DNA of 64,000 nucleotides from Hahella sp. HNIBRBA332. Its GTDB lineage: Bacteria > Pseudomonadota > Gammaproteobacteria > Pseudomonadales > Oleiphilaceae. Of the stretch, positions 8,551 to 16,762 are shown piece by piece (position 1 is the stretch's first letter; every line of letters begins with the position of its first letter). The stretch is taken from contig NZ_CP132203.1 in NCBI RefSeq assembly GCF_030719035.1, positions 4,234,501 through 4,298,500 on the forward strand, written 5' to 3'. The translations under genes were made by a program, and so were the position numbers. The notes under the pieces were generated by a model, which saw nothing but the letters and a program-made list of their open reading frames with translations, had not been told where the DNA came from and did no database searches.

Positions 8551-9912
8551 ATGCATCTGAAATTTCTCGGCGCGGCGGGTACGGTGACAGGGTCCAAATA
8601 TTTACTCAGCGAGGGCTCCGGGAAGTTTTTGCTGGATTGCGGTTTATATCAAGGCGTGAAAGCCCTGCGTGAGCGTAACTGGAAACCTTTCCCCGTCAAG
8701 GCGTCGGAAATCAAGTCTGTGGTGCTCAGCCACGCCCACCTGGATCACAGCGGCTACATCCCCGCCCTGATGAAACACGGCTTCAAAGGCAAAGTCTTTT
8801 GCACTCCCGCCACCTATGCGCTGGCGAAAGTGCTACTGCCGGATTCCGGTTTTCTGCAGGAGGAAGACGCCCGTTACGCCAACAAACGCAAGTTTTCCAA
8901 GCACAGCCCCGCATTGCCTCTGTACACAGAGAAAGACGCATGGGAAGCGTTGAAGCATTTTGAAACCGTGGACTTCCATGAAAAGTTTTCCCCACTCCAC
9001 GGCGTTACCGCAGAAATACACCGCGCCGGGCATATTTTGGGAGCGGGCAGCGTACAACTGAGCGGCGCCAAAGGCTCCATCGTGTTCTCCGGCGACCTGG
9101 GCCGGCAGGATGATCGCATTATGTATCCGCCGGAAACCATTGCGGCGGCGGACTATCTGGTCGTGGAGTCGACTTACGGCGACCGACTGCATGACAACAT
9201 CGATGTTCGCGCGCAACTCAGCGAGGCGATCAACGCCACCGCCAAGCGCGGCGGCGTCGTATTGATCCCCGCCTTCGCCGTAGGACGCGCCCAGCACCTG
9301 CTTTACTTGATCCAGTTACTCAAGGCCGACAACAGCATCCCCGACCTGCCGGTGTTTCTCAACAGCCCAATGGCAATCAGCGCCACCGAGATTTTCTGTC
9401 ACTATCACAAAGAACACCGCCTCACCACGGAAGATTGCGCCCTGATTGATCAGGGCACGCATTTTGTCCGCACCGTAGAGGAATCGATAGAACTCAATCG
9501 CAAGAAGTTTCCCTGCATCATAGTTTCAGCCAGTGGCATGGCCAGCGGCGGTCGAGTACTGCACCATCTCAAGACCCTGTTGCCGGACCATCGCAACACC
9601 ATTGTATTCGCCGGATTCCAGGCCCCGGGCACACGTGGAGATGCTCTCACCCATGGTGCGGAGAAAGTCAAAATTCATGGCGAATATTTCCCGGTAAAGG
9701 CGGAAGTGATCAATTTGGAAAGTCTGTCCGCGCATGCGGACTATGCGGAGATTTTGAGTTGGCTGAGAGGCTTCAAGCACGCGCCCCGGCACACCTATGT
9801 CACCCACGGCGAGAGTGTTGCGGCGGATGCGTTAAGGCTGCGCATCGCCGATGAGTTGGGCTGGCGCGCCTCCGCGCCGGAATATCTGGATGAGGCGCAA
9901 CTGGAGATCTAG
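8551..9912 (+). CDS. MBL-fold beta-CASP metallohydrolase, YSH1-like RNA-processing nuclease
   Basis: 453 residues. The metallo-beta-lactamase motifs appear in order: HAHLDH (61-66), AGHILGAGS and FSGDLGR. They are followed by the beta-CASP motif A (VVESTYGDR), the motif C region (SASGMASGGRVLHHL) and the RMMBL tail (ESLSAHADYAE). This set defines RNA-acting beta-CASP nucleases of the CPSF-73/YSH1 and bacterial homologue group, predicted to bind two zinc ions. The ribosome site cagggag lies before the ATG. It is divergent from the phosphorylase/PRPP pair, so the intergenic 8327-8550 holds two promoters. Confidence 0.9.
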   Translation: MHLKFLGAAGTVTGSKYLLSEGSGKFLLDCGLYQGVKALRERNWKPFPVKASEIKSVVLSHAHLDHSGYIPALMKHGFKGKVFCTPATYALAKVLLPDSGFLQEEDARYANKRKFSKHSPALPLYTEKDAWEALKHFETVDFHEKFSPLHGVTAEIHRAGHILGAGSVQLSGAKGSIVFSGDLGRQDDRIMYPPETIAAADYLVVESTYGDRLHDNIDVRAQLSEAINATAKRGGVVLIPAFAVGRAQHLLYLIQLLKADNSIPDLPVFLNSPMAISATEIFCHYHKEHRLTTEDCALIDQGTHFVRTVEESIELNRKKFPCIIVSASGMASGGRVLHHLKTLLPDHRNTIVFAGFQAPGTRGDALTHGAEKVKIHGEYFPVKAEVINLESLSAHADYAEILSWLRGFKHAPRHTYVTHGESVAADALRLRIADELGWRASAPEYLDEAQLEI

Positions 9913-9921
9913 TCTTCAGCC

Positions 9922-9949
9922 GCCCACGCGTCGATCTACACGCGTGGGC
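9922..9949 (+). terminator. Terminator after beta-CASP gene
   Basis: Perfect 9-bp stem gcccacgcg / cgcgtgggc with a 10-base loop, followed by a short ttt. It overlaps the 3' end of the convergent minus-strand gene and may serve both. Confidence 0.55.
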
Positions 9950-10952
9950 TTTCCGGCAACGGCAGTAGTTTCGCCTCATCCGACGACACCACCGCGACGG
10001 CGACCACGTCATTGCTTTGTTCAGGATGAAAGCGGCTCCAATTGTCCTGCGCCCTGGCGATGGCGATAATGCGCGACGGCGGCGTCTCTCGCGCATACTT
10101 TCGGTTGAAGCTTTTCAGCGAATCACAAAAGTAGCCGTTACAAATGTCTGAACGCATCTCCCGCGGGAGACTGCAGCCTTTGTTTGTATGATTGATGCAA
10201 GAGCCGCGAATGGACTTACCGGAAAGTTTTTCCAGATAGAGCTGTAGAACGTGGCGGGGACGAAGCTCAGGATTTTCACGCATAAAACGCCGAATAACGC
10301 TGGCCGACAGATAAGCGTGCTCACGCCCGCTGGTGCAGCAGCCGCCCTTACACATAGTGCAAAGATGCATGTTCATATTGGCCAGGGTTTCGGAGTGCTC
10401 CAAAGGCTTGTTATTGGCTTCCGCCCGTGCGCGGCTGTCGCGTTCGTCGGAACTGTCCTCCAGGCCGTGCATACAGGCCTCGCTGATAATTTGAGTAAGG
10501 AAGTCGCGATACTGCCGAATACGATGTTTCGGCAACGTGGCGAGGCGCGTCGGCGCAGTGGGAATGGTGACCGGCGTCCCTTCGGGATCCAGGCCCTCCG
10601 ACTTGGCGAGGTGAGCATACAGCGCCTGATTCTGCTTCGCTTCCTCCGCGCTTTGAGTTTCTATCCGGCGCTGCTCCGCTTCCGCGAGGACTTTTCTTTC
10701 CTGCATCCGCTGACGATGAAATTTCACCTGTGCGTCAAACAGGGCGGGCGGTGTTGAAGCTCTGCGCTCCGACAGACGTCGGCATTCCGGGTTATCGCAA
10801 GTCAGTTCCGACAACGCCGCCGCGCCCACCACAACACGTTGCACCGCCTGACCGCAAATAAAGCAACTCTTGGCGCCATGACTATTTACGGCGCCGTGGC
10901 TATTGGCGACACCACGAGTATTAGCAAAAACAGCGCTGGGCAATGAAGACAC
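9936..10952 (-). CDS. Cysteine-rich protein with YkgJ-like zinc/iron-chelating domain
   Basis: 338 residues from a GTG start; the ribosome site taggaggtgg lies about 5 bases upstream and decides this start. The N-terminal part has a CxxC...CxxxxC zinc-finger-like pattern (Cys30, 33, 52, 57). Residues 65-120 are charged and probably helical. The C-terminal part carries CTMCKGGCC (198-206) and further cysteines at 252, 260, 271 and 276, the pattern of the YkgJ/UPF0153 metal-chelating domain. Biochemical role unknown. Alone on its strand; convergent with the beta-CASP gene. Confidence 0.75.
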   Translation of the reverse strand: MSSLPSAVFANTRGVANSHGAVNSHGAKSCFICGQAVQRVVVGAAALSELTCDNPECRRLSERRASTPPALFDAQVKFHRQRMQERKVLAEAEQRRIETQSAEEAKQNQALYAHLAKSEGLDPEGTPVTIPTAPTRLATLPKHRIRQYRDFLTQIISEACMHGLEDSSDERDSRARAEANNKPLEHSETLANMNMHLCTMCKGGCCTSGREHAYLSASVIRRFMRENPELRPRHVLQLYLEKLSGKSIRGSCINHTNKGCSLPREMRSDICNGYFCDSLKSFNRKYARETPPSRIIAIARAQDNWSRFHPEQSNDVVAVAVVSSDEAKLLPLPESPRV

Positions 10953-11289
10953 GAACCACCTCCTACCGTCACATCAAGCGTATGCAACGCCGGCCATGAC
11001 ATGATTATTGTGAAATCCTCTAACAGTTTCGCGTTCAAAAGCCGACGTCGTCGCCAGCCGCGTCGATGCAAAACTGCACATTTGCGAAAACGCCTGAACT
11101 ACATCTATACGCGGCAAAATGGCGAATATCCAGTCACTCGCATAGCATTAAATCCATGTTAGGGTTCCCTTTTCAATATGGAGCCGTCGAGTAGGCGACC
11201 GCCAGAAAGAGATTGATCAGAGTCATACACGCAATCACGGCATAAGTTATGCTCGGAAATACAGGGACCGGTAAAGCGGAATATGGAAT
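10953..11289. other. Intergenic region
   Basis: About 340 bases upstream of the YkgJ-like gene. It must contain that gene's promoter; no gene, repeat or RNA element recognised. Confidence 0.35.
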
Positions 11290-11625
11290 ATGAAACTCAT
11301 GATATGCGGAGCGTGGGAACTATTGCGTGCGCTGATCAGCTATCGTCAGGAGACGGATATTGCGCTGGAGCTAATGGACGCGGACGAAGGCGAGCTCAAT
11401 AATGCAGTCGCCACATCACTGAAAAGCGGTCGTGGCCAGCGCCATGTTTCCAAATCCGCTGAACCCGCCGCCGATCTCAAGTGTAAACAGCGCCCACTTA
11501 GACAGCGGTTAAGAATCAGACTGGTTCGCTTCAGTTTGTGCGCCGGCGTATCCCGCGCAGAGCAAGGCGTTAATGAGCTGTCCCGCGCCCAGAATACCCT
11601 CTCCGACTACCTCAGCGGGCTGTAA
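11290..11625 (+). CDS. Hypothetical protein (uncertain)
   Basis: 111-residue frame starting MKLMICGAWELL. I do not recognise it and see no domain. The second half is rich in arginine, and the ribosome site is weak (agcgga about 11 bases upstream). It lies in an otherwise gene-free kilobase, so it could be real or chance. Confidence 0.3.
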   Translation: MKLMICGAWELLRALISYRQETDIALELMDADEGELNNAVATSLKSGRGQRHVSKSAEPAADLKCKQRPLRQRLRIRLVRFSLCAGVSRAEQGVNELSRAQNTLSDYLSGL

Positions 11626-11721
11626 AACAAAATGCAAACTCTGTCACAAAAAATTAATGGGAACGTTTCCATGACAGGTTGGTGACAGCTTAGCTCTCTA
11701 TATTCGGGAAGAAGCATCGCC

Positions 11722-11749
11722 CCTGCTTTTTTTCTGATCAAAAAACAGG
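11722..11749. other. Inverted repeat in gap before small ORF
   Basis: cctg plus a T-run on the left is mirrored by an A-run plus cagg on the right, making an imperfect 10-bp AT-rich stem around ctgatc. It might terminate upstream transcription on either strand. The surrounding 11626-11835 is AT-rich and otherwise featureless. Confidence 0.3.
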
Positions 11750-11835
11750 CGAAAAAGCGAGTTCGTGTTTACAGAAATCTCGTTTTTTCTCAGGCGCTTA
11801 TACGTTATGCTCGATAAAAATAACAGGAGCAGACC

Positions 11836-11937
11836 ATGAAAGCAGTATCTTCAAAATCTTCCACTCCCTGCGTATTTCCGCACGCTGCAAACAAGCGTAA
11901 CGGACAATATTCGTCGCCGCGCGACTTACTCCTGTAA
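11836..11937 (+). CDS. Possible 33-residue small protein
   Basis: ATG at 11836 opens a 33-codon frame ending TAA at 11937. The peptide begins MKAVSSKSSTPCVFPH and ends NGQYSSPRDLLL. A good ribosome site, caggagc, sits about 6 bases upstream, and a plausible -10 (tatgct) precedes it by about 20 bases. It ends 48 bases before the TctC-like gene, which has its own aggaggt site, so it could be the first cistron or a leader peptide. No membrane segment. Function unknown. Confidence 0.45.
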   Translation: MKAVSSKSSTPCVFPHAANKRNGQYSSPRDLLL

Positions 11938-11985
11938 TCCAGTTCAAATCTTACCTAGAATCTCAAGCACAGGAGGTAGACGCAT

Positions 11986-12939
11986 ATGCCAATATTTTTC
12001 AGGAATGTGAAAACGTTTTTACAAGCCGCCGCTCTTACGCTGGCGCTCGCCCCGACCGCTCACGCTGATGTGCAAAAGTTTCTCATCCCCGCAGGCGAAG
12101 GCGGCGGCTGGGACACCACCGCCAGAGAGACCGGCGCGGCGCTTACCAAAATGGGGCTCATTGGCGGAGCCAAATATGTGAATTATTCCGGTGAAGGCGG
12201 CGGGCGCGCATTGAACGCACTGGCGACATCCAAAGAATATAAAGACGCTTTGATGGTGCAGTCGCTGCCACTGATTCTGCGTAGCCTGTCAGGCGTTTAC
12301 GAACGCTCATTCCGGGACGTCACTCCGGTCGCCATGCTGATCGCCGAGTATCAGGTCGTGGTAGTGGACAAAGATTCCCCCTACAAAAATATGAATGAGC
12401 TGCTGGCGGCCATCAAAGAGATCGGAAAACGCAAACCTATTGTTGGCGGGTCCGCCAAAGGCAGCCTGGACCACATTACCGCATTGGCGGTATTGGAAGC
12501 AGCCAACATGTCCTCTAAAAAACTGCGTTACTCCGCCAGTGACGGCGGCGGCGACGCCATGCGTAAATTCTCCAACGGCTACGCTTTGGCGATGGTGACC
12601 GGCATGGGCGAAGTCGTAAAACAGATCAAATCCGGCGAGTTGCGCGCACTGGGCGTCACCAGCGCCGAGCGTTTGGAAGGGTTTGATATCCCGACCATGA
12701 AAGAGCAAGGTCTGGATGTTGTCCTGGCCAACTGGCGCGGCTTTTTCGTCGCCCCCGGCACGCCTGACAAAACCGTCACCAAATATGCGGACATGCTCGC
12801 CAGTCTGGATAAATCCCCAGACTGGAAAACCGTCAGACTAAAATACGGCTGGGAGTCTCTGTACATCCCAGCACAGGACGCCAGAAGCTTCCTGGAAGAG
12901 CAAGAAGTCACCATTCGCAGACTACTGAGCAGCATCTAA
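11986..12939 (+). CDS. TctC/Bug-family periplasmic solute-binding protein (orphan)
   Basis: 317 residues with a signal peptide ending APTAHA (about residue 27). The mature part begins with the Bug/TctC pattern of a phosphate-like loop, IPAGEGGGWDTTAR, and contains SAKGSLDHITAL and NWRGFFVAPGTP, typical of tripartite tricarboxylate transporter receptors. Such proteins bind small carboxylates such as citrate in the periplasm and deliver them to TctAB membrane proteins. No TctA or TctB is nearby, so it is an orphan receptor here. Strong ribosome site aggaggt. A terminator follows. Confidence 0.9.
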   Translation: MPIFFRNVKTFLQAAALTLALAPTAHADVQKFLIPAGEGGGWDTTARETGAALTKMGLIGGAKYVNYSGEGGGRALNALATSKEYKDALMVQSLPLILRSLSGVYERSFRDVTPVAMLIAEYQVVVVDKDSPYKNMNELLAAIKEIGKRKPIVGGSAKGSLDHITALAVLEAANMSSKKLRYSASDGGGDAMRKFSNGYALAMVTGMGEVVKQIKSGELRALGVTSAERLEGFDIPTMKEQGLDVVLANWRGFFVAPGTPDKTVTKYADMLASLDKSPDWKTVRLKYGWESLYIPAQDARSFLEEQEVTIRRLLSSI

Positions 12940-12973
12940 GCGCTCTAAAGCAGACTTCCAAGCATCAAGGTTC

Positions 12974-13005
12974 GAAAAGGGGCTCCACATTGGCGGCCCC
13001 TTTTC
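12974..13005 (+). terminator. Rho-independent terminator after tctC-like gene
   Basis: Perfect 10-bp stem gaaaaggggc / gccccttttc with a 12-base loop. The right arm ends in a T-run (ttttcattt), giving a good intrinsic terminator. Confidence 0.8.
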
Positions 13006-13305
13006 ATTTCTACTCCAAGCTTTCCGTCTCCAGCGCTTCACACCATCCTCTTCTGGCTCACCCCTTCTGGCTTCCCCCCCCTTCTGCAAGCCCAACCTTC
13101 TAATGACAATTTCATTCAACGCCAGCCTGATCGGTTTTTAACCACACCATCCGTAACGCTTGCGGGACCCGGCCTACACGTACTCAAGTCTCCAAAATTA
13201 TTACTTTTTACTGTAACTTATTTTTAATATTTCAACGCTACAAGCTCCGCAAAATAACGCCAATTTGCTGACATGACTGAAATACACAAGAAATATTTAG
13301 TTTGT

Positions 13306-13330
13306 ATTCTAAGTATTAACTGTTTAGAAT
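13306..13330. promoter_or_regulatory. Palindrome immediately upstream of ectA, candidate operator
   Basis: attctaa and ttagaat form a perfect 7-bp inverted repeat with an 11-base centre, ending 10 bases before the ectA ATG in an AT-rich stretch that must contain the ectoine promoter. Spaced AT-rich palindromes of this kind suit MarR-type repressors such as EctR/CosR, but no regulator gene is adjacent. Regulation is inferred only. Confidence 0.4.
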
Positions 13331-13340
13331 CCTCCACCCC

Positions 13341-13898
13341 ATGAGAAACAAAATTACAGCTATGCACATTCCAGACAGGCGTCAGCCAGAGATTATTCTG
13401 CGCACGCCCACCGCCGACGACGGCCCTTCCGTTCACCAACTTATCTCACACTGTCCGCCACTGGACGAAAATTCGGTTTACTGCAATCTGCTGCAATGCA
13501 CGCATTGGGCGAACACCTGCGTCGTGGCGGAAAGCGCTGATGAAAGTGGAAAGATAACCCCAGGAGGATTTATATCCGGATACCTCCTGCCGGAAGACGC
13601 CAACACCCTGTTCATCTGGCAGGTGGCGGTTGATAGAACCATGCGGGGAAAAGGACTGGCGGGAAAAATGCTGCGCGCCATTCTTGCGCGTGACGCCTGC
13701 CGAAACGTATCGCATCTGCAAACGACCATAAACCCCAGCAACCAGGCCTCCTGGAAACTGTTCGAAAAACTGGCCGGGGACTTGGGAGCGGAGATGCAAC
13801 GACGCACCCTGTTCGATGCGTCGCAGTTTACTGACGATCACGAAGAAGAAGTATTACTGACCATAGGCCCGTTCGACCCATCCTGTCTGCGCGATTGA
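13341..13898 (+). CDS. ectA: L-2,4-diaminobutyrate acetyltransferase
   Basis: 185-residue GNAT acetyltransferase, a normal EctA length. It makes N-gamma-acetyl-diaminobutyrate, the second step of ectoine synthesis. The acetyl-CoA loop is visible as VDRTMRGKGLAGKML (around residues 98-112), preceded by the family pattern LRTPTADDGPSVHQLI. TTINPSNQASWKLFEKL near 132-148 is typical of EctA. First gene of ectABCD. No good ribosome site lies before the ATG at 13341; the ATG at 13362 is an alternative start. Confidence 0.93.
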   Translation: MRNKITAMHIPDRRQPEIILRTPTADDGPSVHQLISHCPPLDENSVYCNLLQCTHWANTCVVAESADESGKITPGGFISGYLLPEDANTLFIWQVAVDRTMRGKGLAGKMLRAILARDACRNVSHLQTTINPSNQASWKLFEKLAGDLGAEMQRRTLFDASQFTDDHEEEVLLTIGPFDPSCLRD

Positions 13899-14040
13899 CG
13901 CAGACTTAAGCGATCCGGTCGCAGGACCCATATCCGGAGCAAGGGAGTGTATTCGGATTAAAACCAGACGACGGAGCATTTCGCCGTCGCGGGCTCACCA
14001 CACCATGCTTGACATTCATCAGCTACGACAAGGAGAAACC

Positions 14041-15312
14041 ATGAATATTTTCCAAGAAGTAGAATCCGGCGTACAAAGTTACGCCCGCTCATTTCCCAAA
14101 ATTTTCAACAAGGCCAAAGGCGTTCATCTTTATGACGTTGACGGCGACAAGCACCTCGATTTTCTGGCTGGCGCCGGCACATTGAATTACGGGCACAACA
14201 ACCCTGTACTGAAAGAAGCGCTGCTGGAATACATCAGTCAGGACGGCGTCGCCCACGGTCTCGATATGCACACAGACGCCAAAGCGCGTTTTCTGACCGA
14301 ATTCAAAGAGCGCATCCTGGAGCCACGCAAGCTGGAGTATGTTGTCCAGTTTACCGGCCCGACCGGCGCCAACGCCGTGGAAGCCGCACTCAAAATCGCT
14401 CGCAACGTCACCGGACGGCACAATGTTGTGGCCTTTACCAATGGCTTTCACGGAGTCACTCTGGGCTCTCTGGCGGCCACTGGTAACAGCCATCACCGCG
14501 ATGCCGCGGGCGTGCCGTTGAACTGCGTCACTCACTTACCCTACGACGGCTATCTGGGCAAAGACGTAGACACCAGTAAATTCCTCGACAAGATGATCTC
14601 TGACAACAGCAGCGGCTTGGACCTGCCAGCGGCGGTTATCCTGGAAACCGTGCAGGGCGAAGGCGGCCTGAATGTGGCCAGCGAGCGTTGGCTGCGCAAT
14701 GTGGAGGCCATCTGCCGCAAACACGGCATCCTGCTGATCGTGGACGACATCCAGGCCGGCTGTGGCCGCACAGGAACCTTTTTCAGCTTCGAAAAAGCCG
14801 GGATCAAACCGGATATCGTCACGTTGTCGAAGTCGCTCAGCGGTTTCGGACTTCCTTTCGCCGTCACCCTGATCAAGCCCGAACACGACCAGTGGAAGCC
14901 GGGCGAGCATAACGGCACTTTCCGCGGCAACAATCACGCTTTCGTTACCGCCGCCGCCGCCATTCGCCACTACTGGTCCACCCCGGACTTCGCCGCGGAG
15001 ATCGAACGCAAAAGCGAAATCCTGCGCACTGAATTGAACAAGATCGCTGACAAGCACGGAAAAACGCTCATGCAGGCTCGCGGCCGCGGCATGATGCGCG
15101 GTCTGAATTGTCGCGACGGAGATCTGGCCGCCGCTATTTGTAAACGCGCGTTCCAGAAAGGCCTGATCATCGAGACCAGCGGCTCTGAATCCCAGGTAGT
15201 GAAGTGCCTGTGCCCGCTAGTGATCTCTGAGCAGGAACTGAAAGAAGGGCTGGCGATTCTGGCGCAGTGCGTAGAAGACGCTCTGGTGCATGAAATCAGC
15301 AAAGCCAGCTGA
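14041..15312 (+). CDS. ectB: Diaminobutyrate-2-oxoglutarate transaminase
   Basis: 423 residues from the ATG at 14041, which follows aaggagaaacc; an upstream in-frame ATG at 14005 lacks a comparable site. Class-III PLP aminotransferase that converts aspartate semialdehyde to L-2,4-diaminobutyrate. The PLP lysine is Lys264 in TLSKSLSG, and the cofactor aspartate is in IVDDIQAGCGRTG (233-245). Second gene of the ectoine cluster, about 140 bases after ectA. Confidence 0.95.
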   Translation: MNIFQEVESGVQSYARSFPKIFNKAKGVHLYDVDGDKHLDFLAGAGTLNYGHNNPVLKEALLEYISQDGVAHGLDMHTDAKARFLTEFKERILEPRKLEYVVQFTGPTGANAVEAALKIARNVTGRHNVVAFTNGFHGVTLGSLAATGNSHHRDAAGVPLNCVTHLPYDGYLGKDVDTSKFLDKMISDNSSGLDLPAAVILETVQGEGGLNVASERWLRNVEAICRKHGILLIVDDIQAGCGRTGTFFSFEKAGIKPDIVTLSKSLSGFGLPFAVTLIKPEHDQWKPGEHNGTFRGNNHAFVTAAAAIRHYWSTPDFAAEIERKSEILRTELNKIADKHGKTLMQARGRGMMRGLNCRDGDLAAAICKRAFQKGLIIETSGSESQVVKCLCPLVISEQELKEGLAILAQCVEDALVHEISKAS

Positions 15313-15373
15313 AATCCTTCTCACTCGTCACACATCCGTCACGAATTCAGACTTATTGCAGGAGCCAAATGCA

Positions 15374-15772
15374 ATGATCGTTAGAACACTGGAACAAGCC
15401 CGCCAATCTGATCGCAGAGTAAAAGCGGACAATTGGGAAAGCGTCCGCATGCTGTTGAAAGACGACAACATGGGCTTTTCCTTTCATATCACCACTTTAT
15501 ACGCCAACAAGGAAACGCCGATTCATTACCAGAACCATCTGGAATCGGTGTATTGCATTTCCGGTGAAGGCGAAGTGGAGACCGTCGCTGATGGCGAAGT
15601 TTACGCTATCAAGCCCGGCACCCTTTACGTGTTGGATAAACACGACAAACACCTGCTGCGCGCCTTTAGTGAAATGACCGTCGCCTGCGTCTTCAATCCG
15701 CCGCTGAACGGCAAAGAGACCCACGACGAAAATGGCGTGTACCCCCTGGAAGCAGAAACCATAATGGAGTAG
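15374..15772 (+). CDS. ectC: Ectoine synthase
   Basis: 132 residues from the ATG at 15374, preceded by caggagc; the frame is open further upstream through the ectB end, but the family starts MIVRTLE as here. A small cupin that closes N-gamma-acetyl-diaminobutyrate to ectoine with loss of water. Conserved pieces are NMGFSFHITTLYA, the cupin stretch HLESVYCISGEGEVE and the tail FNPPLNGKETHDENGVYP. Located between ectB and ectD; the gap to ectD is only 9 bases. Confidence 0.95.
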   Translation: MIVRTLEQARQSDRRVKADNWESVRMLLKDDNMGFSFHITTLYANKETPIHYQNHLESVYCISGEGEVETVADGEVYAIKPGTLYVLDKHDKHLLRAFSEMTVACVFNPPLNGKETHDENGVYPLEAETIME

Positions 15773-15781
15773 ACCAATACC

Positions 15782-16723
15782 ATGAACATGATCCTTGATA
15801 AAGCCCACCTCACCCCGCCGGACCCTTATCCCTCGCGCAAAAGTTCGGAAGTCTGCATTCTCAAGCGTTGTGATCCGGTGGTTTACAGTGAGTACGACGC
15901 CTCCTGCCCTCTGACTCAAGAGCAGGTGGAAAGCTATGACAAAAACGGCTTCCTGATGCTGCCCGAACTGTTCTCTCAGGAAGAAGTCGCGCTGCTGACC
16001 GAAGAAATGGAGAGAATGCGCCGCAATCCCATGATCGCCAAGCGCAAAGAGACCATTACGGAGCCGGAAAGCCAGTCGGTGCGCTCCATATTCAGCGTTC
16101 ACCAGCTTAGCCCGTTATTTTCCAGGCTCGCCACCGACCAGCGACTGGTGAACATCATTCGTTTTATCCTCGGCGACGATCTGTATATCCACCAGTCCCG
16201 GCTGAACTACAAGCCTGGTTTCCGCGGCAAGGAATTCAATTGGCACTCCGACTTCGAAACCTGGCACGTGGAAGACGGCATGCCGCGCATGCGGGCCCTC
16301 AGCGCCTCCATTACCCTGACCGAAAATTTCGAATACAACGGTCCGCTGATGCTGGTGCCCGGTTCGCATCAATACTACATCGCCTGCGTCGACGGCACCC
16401 CAGAGGATAACTACAAGACGTCTTTGAAGCGCCAGGAATATGGCGTCCCTGACGACATCGCCTTGAGCACGCTGGTCAACGAAGGCGGCATCGCCACCGC
16501 CACCGGCAAACCCGGCTCCGTGATATTGTTCGACTGCAACACCATGCACGGCTCGAACAGCAATATCTCGCCTTTCCCGCGCTCCAACGCCTTCTTTGTT
16601 TACAACGCCTGGAGCAATCGCCTGGAAACGCCTTTCAGCGACCACCAGCCGCGTCCGGAATATATCGCATCCCGACAAGCAACGGCGCCGCTTAAGGCCG
16701 GATCACTGACAGATCCTTCCTGA
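15782..16723 (+). CDS. ectD: Ectoine 5-hydroxylase
   Basis: 313-residue Fe(II)/2-oxoglutarate dioxygenase that converts ectoine to 5-hydroxyectoine. The EctD signature FNWHSDFETWHVEDGMP starts at 152 and includes iron ligands His155 and Asp157; the distal ligand is His256 in CNTMHGSNSN. Conserved glutamine and arginine near IHQSRLNYKPG also fit. Fourth gene of ectABCD, so the cell probably accumulates both solutes. No specialised aspartokinase (ask_ect) follows; the operon ends at a GC-rich hairpin. Confidence 0.95.
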   Translation: MNMILDKAHLTPPDPYPSRKSSEVCILKRCDPVVYSEYDASCPLTQEQVESYDKNGFLMLPELFSQEEVALLTEEMERMRRNPMIAKRKETITEPESQSVRSIFSVHQLSPLFSRLATDQRLVNIIRFILGDDLYIHQSRLNYKPGFRGKEFNWHSDFETWHVEDGMPRMRALSASITLTENFEYNGPLMLVPGSHQYYIACVDGTPEDNYKTSLKRQEYGVPDDIALSTLVNEGGIATATGKPGSVILFDCNTMHGSNSNISPFPRSNAFFVYNAWSNRLETPFSDHQPRPEYIASRQATAPLKAGSLTDPS

Positions 16724-16736
16724 GCCTGATCAGGTC

Positions 16737-16760
16737 CCGGCGCCCAGCTAAGGGCGCCGG
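16737..16760. terminator. Hairpin between ectD and convergent patatin gene
   Basis: Perfect 9-bp GC stem ccggcgccc / gggcgccgg with a 6-base loop, without a strong T-run. It is placed exactly between two convergent genes and likely limits read-through in both directions. Confidence 0.5.
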
Positions 16761-16762
16761 CC

